Notes: generated from the sequence alone by a model not told the origin. DNA of 64,000 nt from Dasypus novemcinctus (GCF_030445035.2 NC_080683.1:90605675-90669674), one strand, 5' to 3'. Positions 1-12,895 are shown, numbered from the stretch's first letter. A program made the numbers and translations.

Positions 1-264
1 CATGGCCCTAAGACTCACTGTTGGATCTAGACTCCAGTGTCTAGTGAGATGAGACACTGACAATAATTTATTTCCATACTTTGTTGGGAATTATGCAAGG
101 AAGTGTTAATATGGAGACATTATGGAGTGACAAGGGAGCTCAGAGACTGGACACGTAACTCAGGAGAGGAAGGCAAAAATTAGATTGAGAAAGAGAGACA
201 CATATATTGAAAACAACTTGTGAAAAGTACTTGATGCCTAGCAATCTGTTCCATTCTGAAAAAT
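1..264. other. Unassigned DNA
   Basis: I see no gene, RNA or recognisable repeat here. The sequence is AT-rich, with short open frames only. Confidence 0.4.
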
Positions 265-267
265 TCA

Positions 268-960
268 AGTCATTCATTCATCCATTCATTTATTCTTCCA
301 CTCAATCAACATAAACATATTGAGATATTCTCTGTGTAAGTCTATGTCCTATCCAGAAGATATAACATGTCCCTTAGGAGGTTCTAGTGTAGTAAGGAAG
401 CTAGATAATTAAAACATTGAAGAAGGAAAAAACATGTTCACCACTCTATGCCAAAATATGCAGACAGTGATGGGAACAACAGAGGCAAGAAAGCACTTAA
501 ATTGAGCTGGCTTCTCATGGAAGCCTTCCACAACAAATTAAAGAGAGTAAGAGACGTTCAAGAAAATCCAGGAGTAATCTATGGTGAGGAGTAGTGGAAG
601 TTAAACCTAAAGTCACAATGTGAGCCCGGCCAAGAAGCATAGAATGGAGTTGTGCCTGACTGTGTATTCAGTAGGGAGCCACTGAAGAATTTAATGCTGG
701 GCCCAGTTAAGATCAGATCTGCACTTAAGAAATTTCATTTTAGCTGCACTGTGAGAGTTAGTTTAAGTGAGTTGGAGAGAATGTAGCAATGAACCAGTTG
801 AGAAATATTGAGAATAGAAAGGTGGCAATGAATTTTATAAAAGTTCTAGGAAATTGAATCAACACTACCTTGTAAACAGTTGAATCAAGGAGTTTACTGA
901 TTGAGAGAGAGAAGAGCCTAGGATGGCTTCAAGCCTCTGGGTGTAGCAATTAGGCAAAAA
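268..960 (-). repeat. LINE2 (L2) fragment, 3' part
   Basis: On the plus strand the block opens with cattcattca-type repeats, the reverse complement of the L2 tail. It continues through text matching the reverse complement of the L2 3' region, including a 'gccactgaagaatttaatgctgggc' type stretch around 676-700 and the 'gatcagatctgcacttaag' stretch around 711-729. It is very diverged, as expected for an ancient element shared by all mammals. The mirror-image, plus-strand version of the same family lies at 17585-18240. The family assignment is from memory of the consensus and the edges are approximate. Confidence 0.55.
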
Positions 961-980
961 TTAAGAAGAGAAAGCCCAAC

Positions 981-1185
981 CCTTATTAACTGATCTCTGT
1001 GTACCAGGCATTTTACTGGTTGTATATATTCATTACCTTGCTTAATCTACATAACAACCCCTTGGCATAGTTACTATTACTTCAACTCCAATGAAGGAGC
1101 TAAATGTCAAAGAAATTATTTTCACAACACACGGGAAGTGGTAAAGACAGGACTTGGAGCCCTGTATGTCTGGTGCCAAAAATAT
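981..1185 (-). repeat. MIR SINE
   Basis: It reads as the reverse complement of MIR: a stretch like 'gtgtaccaggcattttac' is followed by 'cataacaacccc', then a degenerate 'aaggtcacacagc' region and 'gacttggagcc'. MIR is an ancient tRNA-derived SINE with a conserved core. This copy is strongly diverged and the edges are approximate. Confidence 0.6.
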
Positions 1186-4100
1186 GCTGACTTATCAGAA
1201 AATGACATCATACCTCCGAGAGGATAGGCGCTGCCACTATTCAAGACAAGGAATTTTGAGTAAAGAATAGGTTTGGGAGGCAACCCAATATGGAAGAGTT
1301 GAAGAAAGAGAAACACCCCATGCTGTGAAGAGGCAATCAACACTGAATGTTAACACAGGAGCCCAAGGGATTGAGCGAGTCATCAGCAAGGCTGACAACT
1401 TCTCAACAGACAAGATACTGGCTGACAACTGTTTATTGGATTGGATTTGTTGACAAGAATAATGATGGCTTGTAATTTTAGGTGAGTGGTGGGGACAGAA
1501 CCATATTGTGATGGTTAAAAAGTGGCTAGGTAGAAAAAACTAAATCCAACTTGAGACTATATATAAGTGCTGAGGAATTGAAAAGGAGTTATTTTCTAGG
1601 GGTGAGCCTAGCCAGGGAAGGCTTCTGCCAGACTAGACCTGAGGGAGTAAAGATTTACAGCATCAACCACTGAATAAGACCTTGATAATAGTTCTAAAGG
1701 GAATGTTGGAAGTTTGCTGATTCTACACAACTAAAGAACTCTAAATATATGAAACATACTATGCAGTTTTCCAAGGACCCAATACCAAATACGGGTGGGA
1801 CCCAAATCTTCCTCCTTAACTCTTATAAGCTTTATACCCATGAGATTCCAACAAAAAAAAAAATTGAGATTAGGCTCACAGCATGTGTTTAGAGAGAATT
1901 TTAAAAGAAATGCCAATTATATAAAAAAGAAAATGTAAGTAATTACCTATGGTTGCATATTTATATATATATACATAAACAGATAAATATAGCTTTATTT
2001 CCCAAGTGGAAATCCTGCAAGTAAGTATCACTTCAAAACATCTTTGTAAAATTTGGATTCCCGGGCTTTGAACTTTCTAAACCCTGCCCAATCTAAAACC
2101 AGGTTCACACAAAGAAAATAACAAAGTTGTGTGATAGACAGTATTCCTTTTGACTCTTGTAGAAGCACCTGTGAAATGACTTTTTTAACACTAAAAAAAA
2201 AAAAAAGGTTTAAGTTTTAACCACATACATTTCAAATAGTCTTTCAAATAGGAAATCCTTTCTAATAAGGCTACCTCAAATTACAAAGGATGTAATAATT
2301 GCCAAATATTTCAAAATGTCTTGTTCAGGAATTGAGTTATAGGAATTGTGACAAGTGTTTCTTAAAACTCTCCTTGTAATAAATCTCAAAATATCTCTAA
2401 TTTTAATCATTTCTATTTGGTCACTTGAGATCACTGGTTTCACTCTCAATTTCAACAGTTACCACTGGGAACTTTAGGGCAGAATTGCTTAGATTTCACC
2501 TCAAGGACATAAAGCAATATCTACTGAATTGTGTGCTTTGTGGATTGTTTTATAAGATATAAATTATGTAACAAGGAATCATATAAAGCTGGCAAGAAAA
2601 AATTTCAACTAGCAATATTTGATATGAAAGGACAAAGCTTGATTATCATGAGGGAAAACTGTTCCATTTTGTCTGACATTCTTAATGGTCTAGTTATCAT
2701 ATATATCCCTGAGTCAGAAACAGTGATAAAACCCTGATCCCAGGTAATATTTTCAGCGTGTAAAATTCCTGATTTAATTTTTAATAAGCTTTTAAAATAA
2801 TAAGTAGGATTCATACAAAACAGTAAAGAAAATATCAAAGCACGATTTCCTTGGTTTTAATTTTTACTTCAATTTAAAAACGAAAACATTTTCATTTTTT
2901 TCTTCAAAGACACGGAGTAGCTCCTCACCTTTCTTGAGTTATCCAAGAGTATAACTGAATGTTTTCCCACAAGACTCTGGGCATATTCTCCATTATTTCT
3001 GTTTTATTTTAGGCCACCTTCAAAAGTGCCCTAAAGCTCCTAATGGCCTAGTATCTTAGAGACCTGCTTAGTGAAGCTCATCTAACCCTGTCGCTTCAGA
3101 AGCCTTGCCAGGAAAGCTGAACAGTTAGCATTCTTCATTCTGCCACTTTGCTGTTCTCTTGTGCCTGTTTGCTCCTCCAGAGAGACCTCTTCCTAGGACC
3201 TCCACAGAAGCTGTGAACATTCCTCCCGGGGAGAGTGCAATGAACTGTGAGGAGTGACTGCCTCTCCTGCTGCCCAGGTGACAGCCCCTCCAGACCGTGG
3301 GCTGCCAGTCACCCCTTTAACTGTTTATAAGCATGAAATGTCCAGGAGAAACTGAGATTCGGGAACACAGACACAGCCAAAGTAGATGCTATTCAATTTT
3401 GCCTTGGCATCACCACTCCCAGTGTCAGAAGAGCAGGGATTTGATACAGATCCACACTTCACCATCCAGCCCCGTGGATTGTTTGCAGCAATAAATAGCC
3501 CAGAGGCAGTAACTGGAAAGCAGTTTCCAAGAAGCCACAGTCCCCGTGCTGGGCAACCTCGATGGGGAGGGCTTTTTTTTCCCATTAAGGTTGTTTCTTA
3601 ACTCTTTACTCTTCTACAATTTTGAGAATTTTCTATTCATTTATCTTGGGCTTTTATTTGGTTTGATTTTTTAGTTTTGTGTGTATGTGTGTGTGTGTTT
3701 TGTTTTTGTTTTATTTTAAGGTGTGTGTAGAGGGCTTTTTTCTATTTTTATAAATTTTGATCCCATGACTGCCTAAAGAAGATTTTGAGGATAGTTGTTT
3801 AGTGGATTTAATAAAGCCGCGGAGGAAGTGACCAGCAGTGACCTGGCACCTGATAGGGGAGTGTCTCTAAATTTGTTCCTAAATTGTCATTTTCTAAGCT
3901 CCTTGGAGACATAGTGATTAAAGCCATAATAATAGAGAGTTAGGAAAGTTCATCTGGATCATAATATCGTCATATCAGGTTGCAGGAGAGGCAGTGCATT
4001 ACCACCATGTTTTCCAACATTCTTTGGTTTTCTATCGCCAAAGTACACTTTTTCTTTTCCAGTTGCCAACAAGCCCCAAATAAGCAGCAATGGGTTTCTG

Positions 4101-5870
4101 AACTCACAGGTTTCTTATTTTCTGGTCCAGCCTATTCAGTGCACCTCTCCCAACACGAATCTTCTCCAGGGCTGGAGGTCCACCTGAAACACCTCTTTGG
4201 CACTAGAGCCACATTGCAGGAGGGTTGGGTGCTCTTATTCTTTTAATAAACTCACCTTCAACTTTCCCTTTGCTTAATCATTTTCCTGATCTCTGGCTAT
4301 CTGCGCTGCTTACCAAGCCCTAACCTAGCTGTGGAATGTTATCTGCAGGATATACTGTCATTTGGAGTCATAATCTGATTACATAATTTTGCATACCATG
4401 AGTCTGGCAGTGTCTAGAACACAATACACAACAACGAATAACAATATCTCTGCCCTGAGGAAGTTATAACCTAGGTCAGACAAAAACCAAACTGGGTAAC
4501 AAGGAAAGCAGAGATGAAGACAATTGTAGAGCAGATATGCATTAGAAACATACAAGGAGACCGGTAGGCATATAAATTACAGTTCCCTTTTCTATGAGTA
4601 ATATAAAAATAAAACTTCGTGAAAAAAATATATGTGCATAAAAAAGAAAAAAATATTCCCCAAAGTAGACATGAGAGTAAGAACAAATAAATAGAAGCTT
4701 GAAAAGGATTCCAGACTGTGCAGACCCTGAATCAGAACAAAAGTACTGAACTTGGTTTATAAAAAGAACTGAGTTTAAGAAGTACGTTGTGGAGAAGTGT
4801 GGCGTGATCTTATTTCTGGGAAAAAGAAAAATATGCGTGACACAGAATTTTATACGATTTGCATATAAAAGTTTAGAAGCTGAGAATTCACAGACCAAGT
4901 AGATGGAAAACTGTTTTTACCACATGATAGTAGTTTTAGATAAATTCCAGTGTCCCCATTCCATAGATTGTGATGTAAATATAAGCTAAGATGGTAAATA
5001 AATAAGGAAACATTAATGAAACTTTCACCATAAGATTTTATGCAGTTACAGGCTATCAGTTGTACAAAATTTATTGGTTTTGATTTTTTCTCGTTTTGAT
5101 TTTGATCTTAAAAATTGTTTTAGGCTCATTCTATATCTGAGTTAGCTCAGAAATTCAGCTCTTCTCTCTCCTCTCATTTAATAGATGAGATTTAGACTTT
5201 GGCACACTTTATTTTTATTGCAATTATCCCACAATGAAGTTGGCAGGAAAATCAAGTGGATAGTTTATAGACACAGATAAAGCCCCGTAGAGTAAATAGC
5301 ACACTATGAGAACACCCAGCAATTTAACTGCTAATATCCAGCTTAAGCAGCTGAAAGTTAGTGCCTAGAAAATTCCTGAACGGTGCCCCCCCAGCAACTA
5401 AGAGTTGCAGTGTTCTGTGTATTTAAGGTGAGGCTGAAAGGACCCTGACCCTCCCCATGGATAGGGAGAGTACCTGTTAGCTTCAGCCTCTGCCTCTGCA
5501 AGAGAACCTGGACCCAGTTGGAAGCAGATTTGTAGCAGGGAAGAGTCTCTCAGCTTGCCTTGGGCCCGGCTGGCTGCTGCACTCCAAGAGGCTCTGTCTG
5601 TTGCTACCCAAGGGAGAAAGTCACATTTCCAGCCTCTTTGTAGGGTGAGGAATGTGTGTTTCTAAACAAGGCTCCTCTGACACTTTTCAGAGCCTGTTGA
5701 ACCAGTCAGTACTTTGACTGCTTCCCTAGAGGAAAAGCTCAGACTCCATTGTTATACCTACTGGAGCTCTGAACAGTGAGCTAATACATAAGTCCATCTA
5801 ATGCAAAGGGGATCTGACAGATCACTAAATATATAAATACAAAGGCCACCTAATATATTCCTCTGGTTTC
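1186..5870. other. Unassigned AT-rich DNA
   Basis: No gene or confident repeat is seen in this long stretch. It holds a short (TG)n tract at about 3678-3699, poly(A) runs near 1853-1864 and 2192-2207, and scattered short open frames on both strands with no protein-like composition. A region around 4390-4480 may be another very old LINE2 scrap. The sequence alone gives no support for exons, promoters or RNA genes. Confidence 0.4.
3678..3699. repeat. (TG)n microsatellite
   Basis: A short run of alternating T and G with one interruption, followed by a T/G-rich stretch to about 3725. Confidence 0.8.
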
Positions 5871-5879
5871 TGGGTGAGA

Positions 5880-5985
5880 AGCCAGAGGCTAAAACATAGA
5901 AGAGGAGCTGCTCTGATCACACAGCTAATCAGAGGCAGCTCCAGGACTGGGACCCTCTTTCCTGCCATTTCACTGCTTCTTCTTC
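5880..5985 (-). repeat. MIR SINE fragment
   Basis: The stretch 'cacacagctaatcagaggc' followed by 'agctccaggactgggaccc' is the reverse complement of the central MIR region. The remainder is too diverged to follow. Confidence 0.5.
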
Positions 5986-6596
5986 ACCTCAGGCCAACAA
6001 CTCACCATCAGGAAGCCAAGAAGAGTGGGCCACTTCTAAGAGAATGGCGGGGGATCACACTGAAGGACACGCATCTTTTTCTAGGATCCCCACTGGGCGA
6101 AGGCAGACACAGCTGTCTCCCCCAAAGGCAGATTTTCTGGGTTCCCAGTACTTTCTTTACCCTCACAGGGGTGAGGCCATCACACTGAAGCGCTGTGGGG
6201 GCCTGCAGCCGTGGAGCTATGAGGAGGGTTTAAAAAGAAATGCACTTATGGTTACATACATATGCCTATTTCAGATCCCCCATTCCTAGGGCCCAGGGCT
6301 AGTCTTCTATAAGCAGAACATAAGCAACATGTTTCACCCTTTTTCCAACTCAGTATGGGAAGCCATAGTAGAATTGGCTTGTTCCAGGGGTGTTGAGAAT
6401 GAATGGTTTAAAAGCAAAGGCTGCCCAGAGAGGTGTCTGTTAACATCACACAGGCAGTCTCTAAGGTAGGCAGTTAAGAGGTGTGTAAGATGTCATTTGT
6501 CCAACACAATTGCAGGACAAATGACAAGCATAAATAACGCCTGCCTGTCTACTGCCCTGCCAGGTATTATGTTTAGTGGATTCTTTTTTTCTGGTT

Positions 6597-7205
6597 GCAT
6601 TAGTTAGCCAAAGAGGTGCTAATGCAAAGTACCAGAAATCTGTGGTTTTTATAAAGAGGATTTATTTGGGGTAAAAGTTTACAGCTATAAGTCCCTAAAG
6701 AGTCTTACAAGTCCCTAAAGAAAACAGGTTATTTTCTCACCAAAGTCTGTAGCTATGTGTTGAAGCAAGAAGCAAGATGGCGGGTGATCTCTGTGAGGGT
6801 TCAGCCTTCCTCTCTCTCACCTCCAGGCTGGCACAGGGCTTGTTTCTTTCTGGTCTTTCTCAGCACTGCAAACTATCAGGTGAATGACTCATCTCTCTTC
6901 CAGGGGCTGCAGGATCAAAGTTCCCTTCTGCTATGTCTATGGAGCTCTCTCTTTCCCTGTCATTTCTGTGTCTTCTTGAGTGAGTGCCTGTTTATATCAA
7001 CCCACCAAGGGGGCAGGTACTTAATCTGAGTTAATCCTACTGATGTGGTCAAATCAAAGCCCTAATCTTAACATGATTTAATCAAAGACATCTCAGCTGA
7101 ATTTAATACAATCAAAGAGTATATCATGCCCAGAGGAACAGACCACTTTATAAATGTAATCTTTTTTTGGAATTCATAAATAATTGCAAACTGCCACACT
7201 GGTTT
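6597..7205 (+). repeat. Unclassified interspersed repeat, LTR-like
   Basis: This block runs from 'gttagccaaagaggtgctaa' to 'ttggaattcataaataattg' and resembles a high-copy repeat I recall from armadillo and sloth sequence. Recognisable phrases are 'gaggatttatttggggtaaa', 'caccaaagtctg', 'gatggcgggtgatctctgtg' and 'cagaggaacagacca'. I cannot name the family or say with confidence whether it is an LTR or another class. A DAS SINE lies directly downstream. The orientation given is arbitrary. Confidence 0.45.
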
Positions 7206-7219
7206 ATTAAGCAGACACA

Positions 7220-7394
7220 TCTTATTGCCTCCCCCTCTAAGATAGCTCCTTGTCTGTTTGCTTGTTGTTTGTGCTCTTTGTCTGCTCGATGTCTGTTTTT
7301 GTTTTTGTTTTTCTTTAGGAGACACTGGGAACCGAACTCAAGATCTCCCATGTGAGAGACGGGCACGCAACTGTTTGAGCCACATCTGCTCCTG
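7220..7394 (-). repeat. DAS SINE (armadillo tRNA-derived SINE)
   Basis: Read on the minus strand, the element begins with the tRNA-like head (ggagcagatgtggctcaaac), continues through a degenerate Pol III B-box region and ends in a T/G-rich body. On the plus strand this appears as 'gagacactgggaaccgaac' followed by 'gagccacatctgctcc'. It abuts the unclassified repeat upstream and may have inserted at its edge. Confidence 0.85.
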
Positions 7395-7397
7395 GGA

Positions 7398-8170
7398 AGA
7401 CATTTCTTAGGAGTGATGTATTTGAGCTGGAGAGCAATAGTAGTTTCCACATGACTGTACTATCTACCTGTTTCTAGAATGGGAGTGTTAACCAGAAGTT
7501 TGAATTCAGGCGGTACATAAACTTAGAGTCAGAATTTAGGGAGGACCATTAACTTGGAAAACTCTACATCTTTGTTTTCACTAACCTCTAACATTTAACA
7601 ACTTCAATTTTGAATGTAGGCAACAAACCTACATGGAATTATTGGCTTTGTCAATAACAATCCTGGATGTAGCAATTGTTGCAGATATATCAAAATTTCA
7701 TTTATCCTCAACATACCACATGTATCATAACAGGCTCATCATTGGAAATTTTGGTAGCTATTAGACCTATCACTAGATGTTACTATTTAATGCATTCGTT
7801 AAAAAACAAACACTATGTCTTAAATATGCATTTCAATATCATTAGTATTTGGTAATCTTATATATTTTATTTAGGCATTTATAAATATTATTCTGAGAAG
7901 GCTTCATCAGATTCCCAAAGGAAATGTGTGCACACAAAAGGTTAGAAACTCCTACAGTGCCTGAAAGGACAGTCACTTGGGAAAATCAGTGCTGTCCAGA
8001 GCTGTGAAAGTTCAGGCATGTCATTTACCACCAGAAGAGGATAGAAGATCAATATATACCAAATCATGGGGAGTTGATACAAAATGCAGATAACTGCACT
8101 CTTATCCCGAAGAGCTGAGTTGAGTTCAGTTGACCTTGGTAGAGAAAAGAATCTGGGTTTTTGTTGTTGT
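7398..8170. other. Unassigned DNA
   Basis: AT-rich sequence with no gene or confident repeat. Confidence 0.35.
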
Positions 8171-8178
8171 TGTTTGTG

Positions 8179-8245
8179 GTTTTTAAAGAGAGATTTTGAA
8201 GCAGGTGGTCTGACATCCACACTTTGAGAAACACTGCTATGATAT
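8179..8245. repeat. Possible MER5-like hAT end
   Basis: The stretch 'ccacactttgagaaacactg' matches the terminal region typical of MER20/MER5 hAT MITEs. Only one end is recognisable, so the element is either truncated or very diverged. Confidence 0.35.
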
Positions 8246-8872
8246 TCTGATATCCTAAACATTTTGAAATAACACTACCAATCCTAAATCGATTATTTCT
8301 TTCCCCATTCCTGGCTTGTGAATCCATAATTAAATAACCTAACAAAAAAGTCATCACTTTTCTTAAGTTTTAGAAGCAGAAATAGTTGTTAAAATATTTT
8401 AACAAGTAAAGCACAGTCTAGAGTAGTAGTATTTATGCTTCAGTACTTTCTAAAGAAATAGGTAATATATATATACATTTTTTTTCTTTAAAGGAAAATC
8501 TGTAGAGGTGCGGAAAGGAATAACATGTTTCTCAGCATACCTTACTGATAGGAAAGATAAAGGAAAGTAAGGTTGTAATGCTTGCAGGCTTGTTAAACTC
8601 CTTCAAAGTTTGCTTTTACAAACTTTCTTGAATTTTGTCTTTCTTGAATTTTGTGTTCATTTTGTGTCCACATGGAAAGCGGCCTGCCATTTTGGCAAGA
8701 AGTTGATACGATTTCCAAAGTGGTAATTGACATGTCTCACAGAGAGGTGCACAGCACTTAGAGCAGCCCTGTAAACCTGCTTCAAGTGTTCTGAGTAAAC
8801 AGAGGAATTACAATAGCCTTGGAAAGACCTTCGTGTTTGCTCTGGGGCTAGGGCGGGGGCTCTGTCCTCAAA

Positions 8873-8910
8873 GCTACTAGGAGACCTTGAGGGGAAGACC
8901 TCCTAGTAGC
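8873..8910. other. 11-bp perfect inverted repeat
   Basis: gctactaggag at 8873-8883 is the exact reverse complement of ctcctagtagc at 8900-8910, with a 16-nt loop between. It could form a DNA or RNA hairpin. No T-run, tRNA-like feature or flanking gene gives it a function, and chance is a reasonable explanation. Confidence 0.7.
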
Positions 8911-9249
8911 AGCCACCATAATTTAAAGGGACAGAATTTACAAAATAAACTTCTTTGAAAAAAAAAAAGGTTTTCATAGTGTGTATCCTTTCAACCTCAT
9001 CTGTTTTTGATCGCACATCATTATATCTGGCACAAAAGTTCATCTGCTTCTTAAGAAGTTTACATTTCTCCCAATACACTTTCTGGTTGATTTTTTAGGG
9101 CATGTGAAATAACAAGAAATTCAGGGCTGACCTGGCACGTGCAGCTTTGTCCATCCAGCTCTTGATGTCGTGACATTTCCACAGCCGACACGCACTTCCC
9201 CTGCATCCTTCTAGCTCAGGGTCTTCTTGACTCCCCCAGGAGGGCTGAG

Positions 9250-9400
9250 GACAGCGTTGGAATATCTTGGCTCTGCCACTGAACCAGCTGTGGGACATAG
9301 GGCAAGCAAGCTACTGAGTGTTTTTAAACCTCCATTTCCTTGGCTGGGTAAGAGAGCTAATATGGTGACTGTGGGAAACTCTTACGTTTTGGACACTTAT
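9250..9400 (+). repeat. MIR SINE fragment
   Basis: It contains the MIR order: 'ggctctgccactgaaccagc', then 'ctgtgggacatagggcaag', then 'cctccatttccttggctggg'. These correspond to the consensus sections for 'ctctgccacttac', 'gtgaccttgggcaag' and 'ctcagtttcctcatctg'. Edges are approximate. Confidence 0.6.
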
Positions 9401-9887
9401 CTCTTTGTGGTAACGACCCTAGAGCAGCATTTCCAGGAAGATGGTGCTGAGGGAGTCTGGAATCTGTAAGCACCACCCCAGAAGTTCTAAGGAAACCTGG
9501 CTGCTGACAGAATCTCCTAAGAACAAGTAATAATCGCTGCTCATTTACAGAAGGGTCCGTTTCACCAGTCTTTTCAATTGACCTTTTAGATTTCAATATA
9601 TTTACCTTCTTTTCGGATTAATATTTATTAGCAAGAGGCAAGTCATGGAGCTTTCCTGGGGTGGGTAGGGGATGTGTTTTTAAAAGTCTCTGTTCAAAAT
9701 TAGAAAAATTTTCCAAACTTTTTTGGCATGAAAGGCTCTCCGACAAATGTCTTTGAACTCAGTAGATAGAGCTCATGGCTCACTTTCTCTATACGTGTTG
9801 TCAGCCAAAGCAAAGTTTTCACTTACTTGGGATTCAGGGATTTTCCTCAGAAAATCTGACTTAAGTGTTTCAATAGCTTTTAAAAAA

Positions 9888-9981
9888 GGAGGAAGAGTGG
9901 AGCACATGCAGCTTAGTAGTTGAGCACCTGCTTCGCATGTAGGCAGTCTAAGTTTCAATTCCCTTACCCCCTAAAAAAAAA
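9888..9981 (+). repeat. DAS SINE, short copy
   Basis: The tRNA-like head is readable (tggagcacatgcagcttagt, then gttgagcacctgcttc and gtttcaattccc) and is followed by an A-run at about 9973-9981. The copy is short and diverged, so it is either an older subfamily or a 3'-truncated element. Confidence 0.75.
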
Positions 9982-10436
9982 GTGTAGGAGAAAGAAGAAA
10001 ATAAAAGTTGACAATAATCATATCATTATAGTGTGTTTCTTCCTATCTAGTTAAATAACCTTACCTTTCACTTTAGGAAATTGTCAAACAACTCCATTTT
10101 GCCATTATTCTTCTCCAATTTCCCTTTTACCTTAATCTTGCCTTCCCTTCTCAGAGTAGGTAAGGCCTTACTTCTGAAGCTCTCAGAGGCCAGAATCTTT
10201 GTGTCAGGTCCCCACTCAAGCCTTCTTTTTCCTCAGGGACTTATTATTTGCATTCAGCAAAGTCACACTAAGGTGTGAAGGATTGATAGACCTACTTTGA
10301 GTTATCAGGCCCAACAATGGCTTGTTTGAAAAGGTTAGCTCCTAACCCAAGGGAATGGATCTTTGAGGGTTGGATTTATCTAAGGTAATTTTAGTCGGCT
10401 TTTCTAGCTTTCTCAAACTTGTCACAGTAAAAAGTC

Positions 10437-10922
10437 TGTGTTTGGAATTGAATCATGTTCCTCACCAAAGGTATGTTCAGGTCTTAATCTTAAATCCTGG
10501 GGTTGTGAATCCATTTGTAACTAAGACCTTGGAAGTTGTGATTATTAGTTCAGGGGTGGACTCATTTGTGAACAATATCTTCCAAGATCCTTTTTGGATA
10601 AGGGCAAATTGAAGTAGAACGAGTCTTAACCCTTATGGCCAAAGTCCTTAGAAGGAGAGGAAAACTAGAAAGACACACGGGAGACTGAGTGAGAGTCATA
10701 GAAGCCTGAAGAAGAAGGCGTGTGACAGAAACAGAGTTATCAGCCAAGGAACCCTGAGAATAGCAGCACGTAAGCACCAGAATGCTATAGACTCTGAGAG
10801 AAAGCATGTCAGTTGAGCTTCGTATTGGACTTCTAGCCCAAAACCATGAGGCAATAAATTCCTGTTGCTTCAGCCAACCCATTGGTGATATTTGTCACAG
10901 CTTCTGGCAAACTAAGACACAA
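10437..10922 (+). mobile_element. MaLR-like solo LTR fossil
   Basis: The block runs from 'ttggaattgaatcatgttcc' to 'caaactaagacac'. Near its 3' end it carries 'ccatgaggcaataaattcct', an AATAAA in the position used by MLT1/MST-type LTRs, followed by 'cagccaacccattgg'. No internal coding region or second LTR is seen nearby, so it is best read as an old solo LTR of a non-autonomous ERVL-type (MaLR-like) element. The family call is from consensus memory. Confidence 0.5.
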
Positions 10923-11204
10923 TGTCTGTGCCTACGGACAAGACCATCTGTCTTTCCTTTGGAGTTACAATCCTCCACTCCTGTGTAGATGCTACTGAAA
11001 TGAATGATGTGTGGCCAGGCTTGTCTGCAAATGCATGTGCTGGGCATGTAGAAAATTCCTCTTGCTAAAGAAACAGCAATGTCCTTCTCTGTTTACAAAG
11101 CAGGAATGGAAGAATAAAAAGTTTTTCTTCCTGATGTTGGTTTTCTCTTTGTTTGTTTGTTTGTTTTGTTGAACTCAAAAAGTAACCACTTTAAGGTTTT
11201 AAAT

Positions 11205-11290
11205 GTTAAGAGATTTGTCCATGGTCAGTTGGTCAGCTAATGGCAAAGGACAGAGCTGGAAATGGAAACAGACTTTAAACCCCTTTATTC
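11205..11290 (-). repeat. MIR SINE fragment
   Basis: 'agatttgtccatggtcagtt' followed by 'ggcaaaggacagagctgg' corresponds to the reverse complement of the MIR centre. It is short and diverged. Confidence 0.45.
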
Positions 11291-12672
11291 AATGGCTCAA
11301 ATCCCTATCTCAGCTTTAATCTCCTTATCTGTCTGAGATTGTTGAGAAGCCAATAGATAAGGCTCCCACGGTCCCTCCTAGTATCTGACTGTTGATTTTA
11401 CTGTGGGGATAGTCTCTTGAGAACAGAGACAAATTAGCTATCATTGCCCCACCTAAGGGTGACTCAAGACTGCTCTGCTCTTCTATCAGGGTGATGGGGC
11501 CAACTATTCCTCTTCTGAGGAATAAAATATTAGATACACAAATGCACAGATTAGACTCTGGTCACCACAGAAAAACATCCAGTGACTGATTGAAGCTTGT
11601 ATAATATAATTAATGAGCCCTTTGTGCCAGTGGCCCATTCCTGGCCTCAGTGCAGGTAGGGGTGACAATCCAGGCATCAGCTGAGCATGGGATCTTGGTT
11701 GGCTTTGCTGTCCCAGCCCACCCCCGCAGTCCCTTGATGGGCTCCACCTGCCCCTGGAGCACAGGAGTCACAATCTCCATTTGCTGCTTAAAGAAGAGCA
11801 ATGGCATTGGAATCAGCAGGCCCTTGCTCTCTTTGGAGTCAGGGGTCTTATATGGAATAACCCACTCCACCCACCCACCACTTGATTTACCCATTTTATT
11901 CTCCAAGCTTCCGCACCAACATCTTCCTTAGGGTCCCCACCCCCCTCCCTGCACAGTTCACACCACAACCTATGCCTACCTGTTTCTCCTTTGTGAGGTA
12001 GATACTATATCAGCCTCCTTTTGCAGAGGAGGCCCAGGGCTAGTTATAATAGCTGGAAATGGGAGTGGCGATTTAGAAGTGGAAAAAGAGGTTATAAGGC
12101 TGCAAAAAGCAAGAACTGCTTGAGGAAGCTGACCCTGATGTCAAGAAAGGGGAAGGAAACTTTCTTCCTCTTGTCTCTCCTCCAGAGTGAGGCCCACTTC
12201 ACCCAAAGATCTGGAATTCAGGGTGCTTAAAGGGGTTCAGTATGTCAGTTAAGAAAGAATTCAAGAAGCATCTTTCATGTGGTGCAGCCCTGTGTTCGAA
12301 ATGAGGGTTAGAGAATTCACTGCTGATCACACACTTTTTGTATCACCAAAGGGTTTCACATGCTGCCTTTGACATGTGTGTGACAGGAGACAGACCCTGT
12401 GCTGTTCAGTGCATGTTTCCTGGTATCAGTATTTCCCAGCTAAGAAAAAGAGCAGAGCAGCTCTTGGGTGACATTTTCCCAAATAAACTCCCATAGAACA
12501 CAGATCTGTAAATGTAAGAATGAAACCACCCCACATCCACTTGCATGTGAAACCCAAATTGTACCTGACCCATGATTCCCATTAAATGAACATGTATAAC
12601 TATCAGCTATGAAAACCCCAGATGATTCAGCTGGTACATAAATTAGCTTCTTCCTGTCATACCACATCTGGT
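11291..12672. other. Unassigned DNA
   Basis: Mixed-composition sequence without a recognisable repeat or gene. Overlapping antisense open frames of about 95 codons at 11610-11931 have no protein-family hallmarks. Confidence 0.35.
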
Positions 12673-12895
12673 TGAATACTGACTCTGCCACTTACAAATT
12701 GTGTAGCCGTGCTGGCCACTTAAAATTGCTGAGCCTCAGTTTCCTTATTTATGAAACGGGGATAATAATAGTTTCTGCTCTTAGGTTGGGAAAATTAAAT
12801 GAGTTAATACATATACACTGCATTAGGACAATGTCTGGTCCATGAAAACATCCAAATGTTGCTATTATTACTACTATTATTAGAGCATTTATTAG
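12673..12895 (+). repeat. MIR SINE, nearly complete
   Basis: This is a well-preserved MIR. It reads 'ttgaatactgactctgccac', the core 'gagcctcagtttccttattt', 'aacggggataataatag', then the 3' part 'aaatgagttaatacatatac' and an ATT-rich end. It is one of the best copies in the window. Confidence 0.85.

Noticed and set aside
5874-6289. Overlapping 104- and 81-codon frames as a possible small gene
   Set aside because: The first part overlaps a MIR fragment. There are no domains or splice context.
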